Of a stretch of DNA of 64,000 nt, positions 12,555 through 56,248 are shown piece after piece (positions within the stretch are counted from its first letter, which is position 1; each line of letters starts with the position of its first letter). The notes under the pieces were generated by a model that searched no databases, was not told the origin of the DNA, and saw only the letters and a program-made list of their open reading frames with translations. Origin of the DNA: Diphasiastrum complanatum (lineage: Eukaryota > Streptophyta > Lycopodiopsida > Lycopodiales > Lycopodiaceae); NCBI GenBank assembly GCA_029204225.1, contig CM055108.1, positions 3,521,547 through 3,585,546 of the forward strand, written 5' to 3'. The translations under genes were made by a program, and so were the position numbers.

Positions 12555-14521
12555 TATGTCTCTTATCGATAACTCCTCATCTTCTTCATCCAACAAAGTT
12601 AGAATCATTGACAAGTTCAACGGTTCTAACTTCTACATCTAGAAGTTAAAAATCCGAATGATGCTAAATAGAGAGAGACCTATGGGATGTTGTAGACGGG
12701 TCTGACCCAAAACAAGAAAAAGACGTTGATCATCAATTAGCTAAGACATGGAAGATCAAGGATCAAAATTCCCTAGCATGTACCACATTCAATCTAGCCG
12801 ACTCCCAGATTTTCCATGTTACCACATGCAAGTCCTCTAAGGACGTATTAGATTCGTTATCAAATTTCTATGAGACTCAAGATGTAACCACACGGTTTCA
12901 CCTTAGAAGGAAGTTCTTCACACTTAGAATGTTTGATTCTACAGCCATCACTTCTCACATCAACAGCTTCAAATCTTTATTAGATCAATTATCTGTTGTA
13001 GGATGTGCTATTCAAGATGATGATGCTATTATGACCTTGTTTTCTTCTCTACCAAAGTCCTATGAGCACTTTGTTGTTATGATCTCCACACAACCAACCT
13101 CACTCGTCAAAAGGTGATCGACCATCTTCTTCGAGAAGAAATGCGGAGAAAGACCAGTAACCTATCAGTCAAAGACAAGTCCATGGCCCTATACACCAAG
13201 AAGAAAGACTATTCCAAGGGCAAGAATCAAGTACAGTAGTAGCAATAGCAGAAGCCTCATACTCAAGCTGAGAATAGTGGATCATGCAAGAAGCTCTTCT
13301 ACATATACTATAAGAGAGCAAATCATGTCATCAAACAGTGTCACATCCACATCTACAACGAGGCAAAGAAGAAACAACAACAGCAGCCTAACTCTATCAA
13401 TGTGGCAGAATTCAAGAAACACACCTCTGATGAAGACAAACCATCAGAATTGTTAATGACTTACAACAGTAGCAACGAAGAATACGATAGTTGGTTTTTA
13501 GATAGTGACGCTGCCTAATACATGACACCCCAACGGGGGTGGTTTACTAAATACGAAGCTAATACTAGAGATCAATTCATCTATCTTAGAGATTCAAGCT
13601 CCATCCGCTTTGAAGACAAAGGAACAATCAAGATAGTGTTCAAGAACACTCTCTCTATTTCTATTCCAAATGTTTTTCACATACCTCAACTATCCAAGAA
13701 CCTATTATCAATTTCTAAGATAACTGATGCAGTTACTTTCTCATCTGAACAATGCACAATCTTCGATAAAGATACAACTATGAGTACCTATACTAGAGTC
13801 AGAAATTTATATGTATTATCTGATTCAGTTGCATTAGCTAGTAGTTCAAATGAAAATGTAAACGATCAAGCTATATTGTGGCATAGTCGATTTGGACATG
13901 TGAATACAAGATCACTCTCATACATTCATTGCAATAATCTAGCTGATGGATTGTATTTTTCTCTTTCATTAGATAGGAAATCTTTTTTCTGTGAATCCTG
14001 CATCTATGGGAAACATCCCTTGATCACATTCAAAAAAAAACATGTATTAGATCTTGTACATAATGATCTTTGTGGTCCAATGCCAACTCCATCCTTAGGA
14101 GATAAATTTTATTTTATCACCTTCATAGATAATTATTCTAGATGGTCTACAGTCATGTTCATTAAGCATAAATAAGAAGCCTTTGAATGCTTCAAGAAAT
14201 TCAAGGCCATGGCTGAGACTCAAACATCTACAAAGGTGAAAGCACTCCGGTGGCGGCGAATACCTCTCTAATGAGATGTCCGACTACCTGGCTGAACATG
14301 GCATTTGAAGACAATTTACAACTTCCTATTTACCTCAGGATAACAGAATTGCAAAAAGAAAGAATCGAATGCTTCAGATCAAATACTACACCAATCGCAG
14401 CTACCTACAAAGTTTCGAACAAAAGCTACTACCACAACTTGTTATGTACAGAACAGATCCAACACTAAAGCCATCAACAACAAAGCTCCTCATGAAGTAT
14501 GGCATGGACACAAGCCTAGTG
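12555..14521 (+). pseudogene. Copia element C: gag, protease, integrase
   Basis: Gag begins at 12555 (MSLIDNSSSSSSNKVRIIDK, then FNGSNFY). It continues with a UBN2-type stretch in which LLDQLSVVGCAIQDDDAI (12929-13117) is open. The protease box is damaged (LDSDAA in place of LDSGAT). A 217-codon open stretch (13522-14175) covers the gag-pre-integrase region (LWHSRFGHVNTRSLSYI) and the integrase start (DLVHNDLCGPMPTPSLGD, FITFIDNYSRWSTVMFIKHK). Integrase then degenerates, and the copy ends at about 14521 in the motif MKYGMDTSLVS, where copy D begins in gag. Reverse transcriptase and RNase H are absent. The reading is broken by stops. Confidence 0.88.
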
Positions 14522-16490
14522 TCAGTCGAAGACAATTCTCTAGCCTTATACACTAAGAAGAAAGACTATTCCAAAGGCAAGAATCAAGTACAGCAACAAC
14601 AACAATAGAAGCCTCATACTCAAGCTAAGAACAATGGATCATGCAAGAAGCTCTTCTGCATATATTGTGAGAGAGAAAATCATGACATCAAAGAGTGTCA
14701 CATCTACATCTACAACGAGGCAAAGAAGTAACAACAACAACAGCCTAACTCTATCAATGCGGTGGAATTCAAGGAGCACACCTTTGATGAAGACAAACCA
14801 TTAGAACTGTTAATGTCTTACAACAGTAGCAACGAAGACTACGACAACTGGTATCTAGACAGCAGTGCTACCCAACACATGACACCCCAACGGGAGTGGT
14901 TTACTAAAACCATAGATCAATTCACCTATCTTAGAAAAAAGCACCATCCACGTTGAAGGCAAAGGAACAATCAAGACAGTATTCAAGAATACTCTCTCTA
15001 TTTCTATTCCAAATGTTATTTACGTACCTCAGCTATCTAACTAGAGTCTGAAATTTATATGTATTATTTGATTCGGTTGCATTAGCTAGTAGTTCAAATG
15101 AAAATGTAAACAATCTATATTGTGGCATAGACGATTTGGATACGTGAATACAAGATCACTCTCATACGTGCGTTGCAATAATCTAGTCGATGGATTGTAT
15201 TTCCCTCTTTCATTAAATAGGAAATCTTTTTCTGTGAATTTTGCATCTATGGAAAACACTCTAGAAGCTGATTTCCTAGATCACATTCCATTAAAAGAAA
15301 ACATGTATTAGATCTTGTACATAGCAATCTTTGTATCCAATGCCAACTCCATCCTTAGGAGATGCAATTTACTTTATCATCTTCATAGATGGTTATTCTA
15401 GATGGTCCACAGTCATGTTTATTAAGCACAAATCAGAAGCTTTTGAATGCTTCAAAAAATTCAAGGCCATGGCTAAGACTCAAACATCTACAAAGGTGAA
15501 AGCACTTCGAACTGATGGTGGCGGCAAACACCTCTCTAATGAGATGTCCGACTACCTGGTTGAACACGACATTCAAAGACAATTTACAACTTCTTATTCA
15601 CCTCAGCATAATGGAATTGCAAAAACAAAGAATCGAACATAATTAACTTAGCCAGATCAATGCTACACCAATCGCAGCTACTTGCAAAGTTCTGGGCAGA
15701 AGCTACTGCCACAGCCTGCTATGTACATAAAAGATCTAGCACTCAAGCCGTCAACATCAAAACTCCTCATGAAGTATGGCATGGACACAAGCCTAGTGTC
15801 AGCCATTAAAAAATCTTTGGTTGTATATGTTTCATTCATGTTCCTAAACAACTTAGGAAGAAGCTGGATCATAGAACAAATAAATGTATTTTCATTGGCT
15901 ATCCTAATGAACATAAAGCTTATAAAGTTTATGATTCATCCACCAATGTAGCATTTGTTTCTAGGAATGTGATCTTCAAAGAAGATACCTTCTATGATTT
16001 CAAACAACAATCGATAAATGATGCTGTGTCATTTTATCCTATTTTATGCACCATAGAATCTTCCAACAATGATGTTTCTTCTATAGAACCTATAGTTATA
16101 GCTACAGAAGCCGAGCAACCAACAATACCTGTCATCAGACCAGACCAAGCTAGCTCAAGTAGATATGGACAACTTCAAGAAGAAGCACCATCACATTCCG
16201 ATCAACCAAATGTTCGTAGATCCTCACGAATTCGAACAGTTCCTAAGAGTTATACACCTAAATCTTTCTAGATTTCATCAGAAGAACCAGAGACCCTAGC
16301 CAAAGCAATCGACTCTAAGGATGTTGTGAAGTGGCAAGAAGCTATGGAAATGAGTACAATTCACTTTTGACGAACCAGACTTGGACAGTGGTCAACTTCC
16401 CCACTCACAAGAGAGTCATCAACAACAAGTAGATCTTCAAGAAGAAGATAACCATTGTAAAATGGAAAGCACGACTGGTAGCTAAAGGAT
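14522..16490 (+). pseudogene. Copia element D: gag C-terminus to pol linker
   Basis: The copy opens inside gag (LALYTKKKDYSKGKNQVQQQ). It has a zinc-knuckle region (about 14640-14705), protease (WYLDSSATQHMTPQ near 14850), a shortened gag-pre-integrase, and integrase open for 103 codons (15331-15642) with YSRWSTVMFIKHKSEAF and RTDGGGKHLSNE. The linker is open for 100 codons (15969-16271: FKEDTFYDFKQQSINDAVSF). It stops at about 16490 after LVAKGFT, where it meets a - strand gag relic. It is nearly a direct repeat of copy C's gag-integrase part. Confidence 0.86.
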
Positions 16491-17105
16491 TCACTTTGCC
16501 CTTTGAGAACATAGTCTCCTCCTCTCCAACTTGAGATATGAAAGTAGATCCTCCTCTTGATAGAAGCCTAAACTCCTCATTCACCAAGATTTATTTAGCA
16601 AACCTTTGAACAAGATTAGCATGATCATCCAACAAGCCATTAAGAACTACTTGAACAAGTTCTATCTCCTTGATGCTTTCATCAATACATTAATTTTATC
16701 ATTGAATGTTTTAACCCTAAAAACAAAAGCATGAGAACTTTCATCCTTCTTTTGTAAGCTTTGAAAGATTTGCATCCTAAGGGTTAGGACCCTTGATGTA
16801 GACTTGTATTCGTAAAGCTTATTTAAAGCTTCCTAAGCCTCACTAGATGTAGTGCACTTACCAACTTCCTTGAGAAGTTCATTTGTCACATTCGTCTTGA
16901 TCACATGAAGAGATTTTTTTGCCCTCCTATCATACCTCAATTGTTCTTGAGGTGCCAAAGGTCTCTCCTCCACACCTACAACAATGTCCATCAACTCATC
17001 ATCTCAAGGAGAGACTCCATTCTCACCTTCCAAGTTGAATAGTTGTTTGAGGTAAGTCTATCATTGCTCTCCAACATGAAGTCTCCATTTGTAGCCATGT
17101 TGCAA
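16491..17105 (-). pseudogene. Copia gag (UBN2-type) fragment
   Basis: The - strand start codon lies near 17094 (MATNGDFMLESNDRLTSNNY, then STWKVRMESLL). It continues, with frame changes, as RPLAPQEQLRYDRRAKKSLH, TNVTNELLKEVGKCTTSSEA, LYEYKSTSRVLTLRMQIFQS and AFVFRVKTFNDKINVLMK. This is the usual layout of a copia gag N-terminal domain. The - strand direction is opposite to copy D, which it adjoins. Several stops; no zinc knuckle. Confidence 0.75.
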
Positions 17106-18165
17106 CGATTTGATCTTCTCTTTCAACATGTCAATGCAATTAGCACTCTCTTGAAAGTCAACAAATGAATTCAAGAAGAAATCACAATGATATGGAACCT
17201 CTCAAATCTCTTTCTTGCACAAAACCTAGCAAATGCAACACATAGAATTGATGACACTTGATCAAACTACAATATTATGAGCTTTTGCTCTTTCTAATAT
17301 TGAAACACACTCTTGAAAGGTCCATCAATTTCAAACACAATAGACCCAATCAATTTTAGGGTTTCCATAAAAGTACACAAATTGAATCATTCACATTAGC
17401 TAGAAACTTGATATAGAATCTTGAAGAATGATGTTTTATGTTTCTTATGCACTATAAACTACCAAAATCCAACAAGTGTGGAAGGAAATCAGCCTACTAC
17501 AAGTATTTTGGTCTTAATGGAGCTTTGGATCACAAAAAACCTCATTCTACACTTGAAAATGCTTGATTTTGACAAGGAAAAGCCTATGGAGGCTCTTGGA
17601 GATTCTTTAACTCCCCTAGGCTTCTCTCTCTCTCATTGGATGAGCATGGAACTCCATAGTGCATTGGAGGGGTCCATGGGCCATCTATATGAGAGTAGTA
17701 GGGCGCCTATTGGAAGGGGGAGATCTCTCTTGTTTGCTTGGCTTATGCTCTAATGTTGCTATTAGTGTGTAGAGTGCTTTCTTGTGGTAGTATGCTTGAG
17801 GTTTGGATCTTGCTTATGGTATGGGACATAAGTAGGGTTTGGATCTTGAGAAGAATGCTATGGAGTGTTGTGGTATGCTTGTGAGTTGTTTATGGTTAGC
17901 AAGGGGGTGCTAGATAGGTCTTCCTTGGAGCTTGGACCTAGCTATGGTTGGGTGGTGAATACTTGAGGCCAGCTTGTTATCTATCTTTGTGTTTAAAGAG
18001 TAGGGACACAAGTGGAGGAGAGATCCTTGGAGGCTTGCAGATCCTTACTTGCAGGTGGAGGCATCCTAGCTTGGAGTTGGGGAGCATCTGGAAGCTTGCA
18101 GGTTGCTTGGAGGACATTTGGAGGCTCTACCTTGGAGTTGGAGGACTTCCTCGCCTCTACTTATA
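17106..18165. other. No gene recognised
   Basis: The stretch just past 17105 may be the leader or LTR of the gag relic. A 110-codon open stretch at 17421-17753 and shorter ones near 17948-18221 have no recognisable domain and I do not call them genes. Repeated GCTTGGAG and GGAGG words mark 17930-18150. Confidence 0.4.
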
Positions 18166-18533
18166 AAATCCAGTACCACACTAATCATGCGATATGTAGA
18201 CGACCTCATAATCATAAGTAATGATGAGGGTTTGATTAGTGCAATCAAGAAGGATTTATCTTTCAATTTGATATGATGGATTTTGGATTGATGCACTATT
18301 GTTTGGGAGTGAAAATTTGGCAAAGACATGATGGTGTCGCACTCATGCAAAAGAAGTATTTCAATGAAATTCTAAAGATGCTTTAAGATGTGTGATAGTA
18401 AACTAGTGTCTACACCTGTGGAGGCTGGTAAGAGACTATCTAATCAGAATGAGATGCGACATTATTTAATCGATTAATTGGTTTCTTAATCTACCTTGCA
18501 ACTACTCATCCTGACATAAGCTATGTTGTAAGT
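18166..18533 (+). pseudogene. Copia reverse transcriptase fragment
   Basis: The active-site MRYVDDLIIISNDEGLI is at about 18188-18240. In other frames follow MDFGLMHYCLGVKIW, KKYFNEILK, CDSKLVSTPVEAGKRLSNQN and GFLIYLATTHPDISYVVS, the standard order after the catalytic core. The relic is interrupted at 18533 by the end of the CACTA element. It resembles the - strand copy at 62170-63126 (CDNKPVSTPMEVGKKLSNQD). Confidence 0.8.
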
Positions 18534-19065
18534 CACAACAACACCCGCCGCGATTTGCAATGTGTTTTGCGACGTGAATCACGAGCTTAATTTTTTTTAA
18601 TTCTTTGCGGACGTCGAAAAAACACGTCGCAATAAGGTCGTCGGAGTCCGATGTCCTTAAAGCACGTCGCAATTCAACATACATAACTTGCCAGAATCCG
18701 AAACAACAGTTCTCGGTGGATGAGGACAAATTCGACATGGACGTCGGATTGCGACGTCCGACGTGTACATCGCAATCCGACGTCGCTTGCGATCCAACGT
18801 GGATGTCGGAATGTGACGTTAAAAATAGACGTCGAAATTCAACGTTTGTAGATCCAGAATGATCCCCAAAATTGTCTATCTGACGTCCATCCGACCTCTA
18901 CTTGAATGTTGGATTCTGACATCCCAAGTACACGTCGAAATCCAACGTATAATAATAGAATGATCAAAAAAACGGTCCGCCGACGTGTGTCCGACATCTA
19001 TCCGACGTGTGTCTCCGACGCATTTGGATGTCGGATTCCAACATCCCAAATTAGGTAAAAAAATT
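18534..19065. repeat. CACTA element terminus with subterminal repeats
   Basis: From CACAACAACA at 18534 (close to the CACTACAACAA type of CACTA terminus) the sequence holds many copies of GACGTCG, TCCGACGT and ACGTCGCAAT in both orientations up to about 19050. Dense short subterminal repeats in both directions are a hallmark of CACTA (En/Spm) elements, where the transposon proteins bind. The insertion point lies inside a copia reverse-transcriptase relic. Confidence 0.7.
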
Positions 19066-20085
19066 AAAAATGCGTAAAAAATAATGCGCGCATTTTTATC
19101 GGACTGTTCTTGGAGTGGTGTTCTTGGAGAAGCGATGTTCATGAATTGTTTTTGAAACAATATTTTTGAGTTGCATTTAACATTTGGATCAAATAACAAG
19201 CTAAGTATGAGGTACTTTTCATTCTTAAATTACTTTTCATTCTATATTTTATTGCATTACTTCATGTGCATTATGAATGACAATACTTTATTGTTTGCTT
19301 TATGCACATCATAAATTTCATTTAGATTTTTATATATGATATTGATTCTTGTTTTGAAATCCGACATTGCACATGGTTTTGAATTCTTAGTTGGTTATTA
19401 CGTCATTCACATCTCGAAAAAAAACATTGCACATATAAAAGCAATGGCAATATAGCATGATCATTTGCAATAATAATATATTCATAATATCAATCAATGT
19501 ATTACAAAATTGGTGCTTTAATTTTGCATGGTCTTTCTAGATCTAACATCAACTAAAAACCACATCAAGTAAAACTTATATACCTAATTTACTCATCGTC
19601 GTCGTGACGTCCAGTCTGCATGAACACAAACAAACAAACAACATTAATATTTAATGCTCGATCGTATTAAATTAAATTAAATTGACGTCGGAAGACAAAC
19701 CACATCAGTATGAATACAAAAACTAGTACTTTGTCGACTAATGTCTTGTATGATTCCCTGAAGGCAAAGTCGTACTCCTCCTTATTTGGCAAACGTCCGC
19801 CGCCAACTATCCATGTATTCAATTTAAGTTGAAATTAATTTAAGGCTACATTGGAGCAGCTATCATAATGCATATTAAAAAATAAAAGCATATGAAATCA
19901 AAGATAAACTATAAGAGTAGTCTAGGTTCACTTACCATGCTTGCTTGCAATCTCGTCTTTCCACTCGAGCCCAACCTAGGATTGCCTATCCCATGCATCC
20001 TAGCGGCCGCAACATCTTTTTGAATCTTGTATTTATTTGGTGTTTGTTCATCCACTTTTACACGATTCCAATCACTTCTTGAACA
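19066..20085. other. CACTA internal non-coding sequence
   Basis: AT-rich and without a clear ORF. Taken as internal CACTA sequence because coding remains of the element follow. Confidence 0.4.
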
Positions 20086-20547
20086 CTAGGAGGGCTTGGA
20101 TTGCCCATCAATATGAGCTCGTCGTGCCATATCACGACGATGCCTAATCCATAAGCTCATATGCTTATGAATTTCCTTCTCATCGAATTTCGTTTCTTGT
20201 TGGAATTCGTCACAAAGGGTAGCAATAATCTGTCGTTTATCGGCGGCAGGTTGTTTGGACCATTTATTAAACAATCTATTGTCAAAATGACGTTGGCATA
20301 AAGAATAGAGACAGTCTTAAACCACCCTCCCTTTTCTGTTGGCAATTATATTACCTTCAAAATCCACCTCATCATAAGGATTTGTGGATGACTCTTTGGT
20401 GGGGGCGGGAACCGCGGCCGCTTGTGAGGGACCACCCTCATCTCGGCTAAGTATACTTTGTAGTTGTGCTTTCTGCTTAGGAGTTAATGATGCATAAAAA
20501 GTTGAAACATAGTCTCCTGAGCTTTCACCACTGCCTGACCCCGACAT
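20086..20547 (-). pseudogene. CACTA accessory ORF with one in-frame stop
   Basis: From ATG at 20547 the reading runs MSGSGSGESSGDYVSTFYAS, PKQKAQLQSILSRDEGG, a proline/serine linker, DEVDFEGNIIANRKGRVV, then a single TAA at about 20317-20319. In the same frame it continues FNKWSKQPAADKRQIIATLC, FDEKEIHKHMSLWIRHRRDM, ARRAHIDGQSKPS and the final stop at 20086: 154 codons in all. The small basic-acidic layout resembles accessory (TNPA/Ptta-like) proteins of plant CACTA elements, but the assignment is tentative. One premature stop suggests recent loss. An intron is not excluded but no good splice pair was seen. Confidence 0.5.
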
Positions 20548-20780
20548 GATTACTACATTCACAAACGTACAATACATTACAATAAACCCTAATATATTGA
20601 AATGAAGTAGAAAAGAAAATTGACTACAGAACTTTAATGCATATTGGAGTGGGACTTTCATACCTATGATAACAAAAGAAAAGATAGATATGCGTTTAGA
20701 GCCTACACCAAGATGCAAAAGAATCATATAAGCGACAACGTATAAGAACAGTACTATCTAAAAATTAAAATTGTGGACAA

Positions 20781-22026
20781 ATGGAAAAGTGGATTTCAAG
20801 GTATGAAGAAGCCAAAAAAGAAAGAAACATAACATTGAAACGAAGAAGAAATATCAATCAAAGAAGAAGGAGGGCATTGGAGAACGACGAACCTTTGGAG
20901 CCTTTACCTTCAAAATGCTCTCGTGAATGGGTTTTTGATACGATGCTAAAAGCATCCGAAAATAAAGAAGAAGTGACTAAATTAGAATGGGAACTTGTTC
21001 GTGGATGTGGATGGAAGGTTAGTGTAATATTGTTTTTGTGAAGTTTTGTTTTTGTACTACTCAATATCTGAATAGTATTTCTAATTACACACATTTATTT
21101 TTCTTGTGTGTTTTAGTATACATCATACACTACCATATGGGCATATGGACACCATTACCGTGTTGAGAGAGTTGGCAACAAGCGACGTACATATGATTGT
21201 GGTATAATGGCCAACTTTCAACAAGAGAGTCGTTCTAGTGCGAGGGACCCTAATGTCATTTCGGACGACCTAGACTATGTCAGCACATTGCAACATATTT
21301 ATGAAGTCGATTACGAGACTAACGACAAATACTTTATTTTTGACGTAGAATGGTTTAAGGTCATCTATCATGGAAGCAACGCTACGATTAGAAATGATAA
21401 CTCAAATTTTTTTCAAATCGACTTAACAAAATGTATATCGATAGACTCTCATGACACTTTAGTATTGCCACGACAATGCGAACAAGTGAGACTCTAAAAT
21501 TCCAATGTCATTAATATTCGCAGTCCAATTATTTATGTATCAATCTTATAAGACTAACTTGATTTTTTTTATTCTTTGGCAGATTATATTTCATCCAGAT
21601 CAAATAGACCCAAGATGGTGGTATGTGATCCAACTTAATGCAAGAAAACAACGTGTGTTTGAAGGAAAAGATATTGTTGAATTGGATACACACGACGAAC
21701 CACCACCCAATTTTGGCGACGTTTTGGAAGAACTTGAACCACTCATCCAAACTCCAAATGATGTCGAAATGATGGGAGAAGAAGGTACAAATGGAAATGA
21801 TGAGATTCCTACGATCGTACAAGACCAGATTGGAGATAATTTGAGGCCCCCACGTTTGGATGAGATAGAATCAAAAGAAGAGGAGATTGAATATGAGGGT
21901 AGCTCACATCATCAAAGATACACGATCGGAAATTTACGATTATACCTAGACCTAGATTCAAATGAGTGTCAAGACTTGTGTGATGACGAGAATGACGTAA
22001 ATGATTATATGATCATTAATACTTAA
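20781..22026 (+). pseudogene. CACTA transposase C-terminal part (TNP2-type, DUF4216), three exons
   Basis: The exons are 20781-21017, 21117-21485 and 21593-22026, joined by GT-AG introns in frame. Exon 1 is highly basic (KRRRNINQRRRRALEND) and ends RGCGWK. Exon 2 reads YTTIWAYGHHYRVERVGNKR, DYVSTLQHIYEVDYETND and FDVEWFKVIYHGSN. Exon 3 starts IIFHPDQIDPRWWYVIQLNA and ends in a long acidic tail with stop at 22024-22026. The order matches the C-terminal DUF4216 region of TNP2-like CACTA transposases (LxxIxE.DY, W.KV, D......WYVV). The N-terminal catalytic part is absent, so this is a remnant. It lies on the opposite strand to the accessory ORF. The start codon is not firm. Confidence 0.7.
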
Positions 22027-22544
22027 ATTCACTTGCACTCATTTTTTTTATATTCATCGCAATACTTTTTATGTATACTTTTATAGATAGAGTTGAATGT
22101 CATCATTATAATACCTGAACCTTGCGGTTATGTCCTATTTCAAAATGTCACCACATTCCCCCTCCCTACGGCGTGTAGGTTTTTCCATGCAAGTTGGAAA
22201 GATTAGAACCTCGCCTTTAATGAGAAAAAAGTAAGGGCTACATACCTAGTCAAAATTTATGTACATACCAAGAAGTGAAATATCCCATGTAGTATCATAG
22301 TATAAATAAAATTGTGCCGCATAGAGTGATTGGGGGGTGTAACCCAAAAAGTTGATTTATCCAATTATTGGTTGCCCTTAACTACCTACTTCATATGGTT
22401 GCAAAGTGGATGACCGGTGGCTAACATGATCAGTGCTTCACAAATGGGTGATGAGTGGGCCCACAACATGTGAAAACAAGCACACCTCTCTCCACAATGT
22501 AGAAAACAATCTAACCTAGAGTTAGATCATTCCAACAAAGATAA
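22027..22544. other. No gene recognised downstream of CACTA remnant
   Basis: No second CACTA terminus or subterminal repeats were seen, so that end of the element appears lost. Confidence 0.4.
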
Positions 22545-22630
22545 CCCAATAGGGTTGGCTCTGCTGGTTAGCTTGGCACCCAAAGTTTCTTTTGTCCCAA
22601 GTTCGAGCCTCCCCTTGAAAACTAAGAAAC
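22545..22630 (+). mobile_element. Possible tRNA-derived SINE fragment
   Basis: GGCTCTGCTGGTTAGCTTGG resembles a polymerase III A box. AAGTTCGAGCCTCCC about 45 bases later matches a B box (GTTCGANNC). The spacing fits a tRNA-like head. No tail or target duplication was identified. Confidence 0.35.
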
Positions 22631-23129
22631 ATTCCAACATAGATAAAAACACATATGTGGGACATTAATGAGCACCAATGCAATAGAATGATTACAAGAG
22701 ACATACTTTTCATGTCTCATCCTCAAGTATCTTACCCATGCACTTGTTCAATGTTTTTATCAATATCCGAAAGCAAGAAGGAACACAACTAATCAATAAA
22801 ACCAAATATCCATCAAGATCTATAATCAACTAGAATAATTAGCACTGTTCCCATTGACTAGATGATGAAACCATGAGTTCGAATGGATTCATCATGGTGG
22901 AGAAGCATCGTATTCCGAGGAGTGACTAACTGAGGGTGCATTATTGCAAGAGGGCCTTCTCTCAGCATGGTGGAGGGTGTGGGCCATGTGCACAATTCTT
23001 GGACCAAATGCCCAAGAGAAAGAAAATTTGGGTCCATATTTATTGAGTGACAAATGATCAGATCCACATCAAGGTAGGTACTAGGTAGGTAGGTAGGTGA
23101 AGTGACTAACCGGCGGTCCAATCTTTTAT
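22631..23129. other. No gene recognised; upstream region of PFP-beta
   Basis: Contains a short AGGT microsatellite (about 23074-23098). No clear TATA box was picked. Confidence 0.4.
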
Positions 23130-23397
23130 CCAATGTGTTCTTCTATCTTATCCTGGTGGCAGATTAAGTGACGCCGGTGGCAGCGACCCGCAGCGGTGGC
23201 ATGCCTCCTTCGCCTAATCGTAGCTTTCTTGCTCGATCCAAGAGCTTCTCTTCGTCTCTGTATCGATCCACCGCTGCTATTCTCGATCGATCTCGTTAGG
23301 CAGAGAATTATTTTGAAAGGATTACCGATGGAGTTGGTTTGATCCAGAAAGCTCACATATAATTTGTAGATCTGATCATCACTCCAAGATCAGGTTG
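23130..23397 (+). other. Candidate 5' UTR exon of PFP-beta, with a uORF
   Basis: This GC-richer, CT-rich block ends in ATCAG followed by GTTGGA, a possible splice donor. A matching acceptor could be CAAAG at about 23772, just before the PFP-beta ATG at 23781. It contains a complete 32-codon uORF at 23201-23299, rich in serine and arginine (MPPSPNRSFLARSKSFSSSL). The exon call is inferred from composition and position; no transcript evidence is available. Confidence 0.35.
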
Positions 23398-23780
23398 GAC
23401 AGCTTCCTTTTTATTCATGTATTCGTTCATTTGTGCTTGTATACCTCATTTCTTGCAGCATTTAGTGCCGTTGCTTGTATTATAGCAGCCTGACAAATCT
23501 GAGCCTTCTTAGATCCTTGTTAATGAATAATGACAACGTAATATCATCAGCTTTGGTTAATTTGTTATGGACCTGTGGATGCAAATGTATAATATCAGTG
23601 AGCATATCATCAGTTCTTTGATAATATTACCTCTAACAATTCTATTATGTGGAATATCTGTTTTGCCATCTTATCTCTGTTAGTCTCAGTTGTAGTATTT
23701 TGTGAAGTTTCGCAATACTGATAAAGTTGGATGTTTATGGGTAGGCTGTATTCTTGAGGCGAGAGGGCAAAGTTCTTAAG

Positions 23781-56026
<32,246 letters not shown>

Positions 56027-56242
56027 GAGCATGGATCACCGAGCTATTTGAATCTGTCCTTCAACAGTAGATAAGGGCTTCAGTCTGAGAGAAGAAAAGC
56101 TACAATTAATAATGAGTAGGCCCAAGATCTTCAATGTGAAGTTGTGTTTGTCATCATTAGTCTGTAGAGGCCGAGGAAGAACGCGAAGGTTGCTCAATTT
56201 TCCTCAATGCTAAATTCAACAGCCTGCGAGATACAGAAGTGA

Positions 56243-56248
56243 AATAAA
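56243..56248 (+). terminator. PFPB: Candidate polyadenylation signal of PFP-beta
   Basis: AATAAA lies 217 bases after the stop, a usual 3' UTR distance. No transcript evidence. Confidence 0.4.

Noticed and set aside
17421-17753. 110-codon + strand open reading
   Set aside because: No recognisable domain, no conserved context, adjoining relic sequence on both sides.
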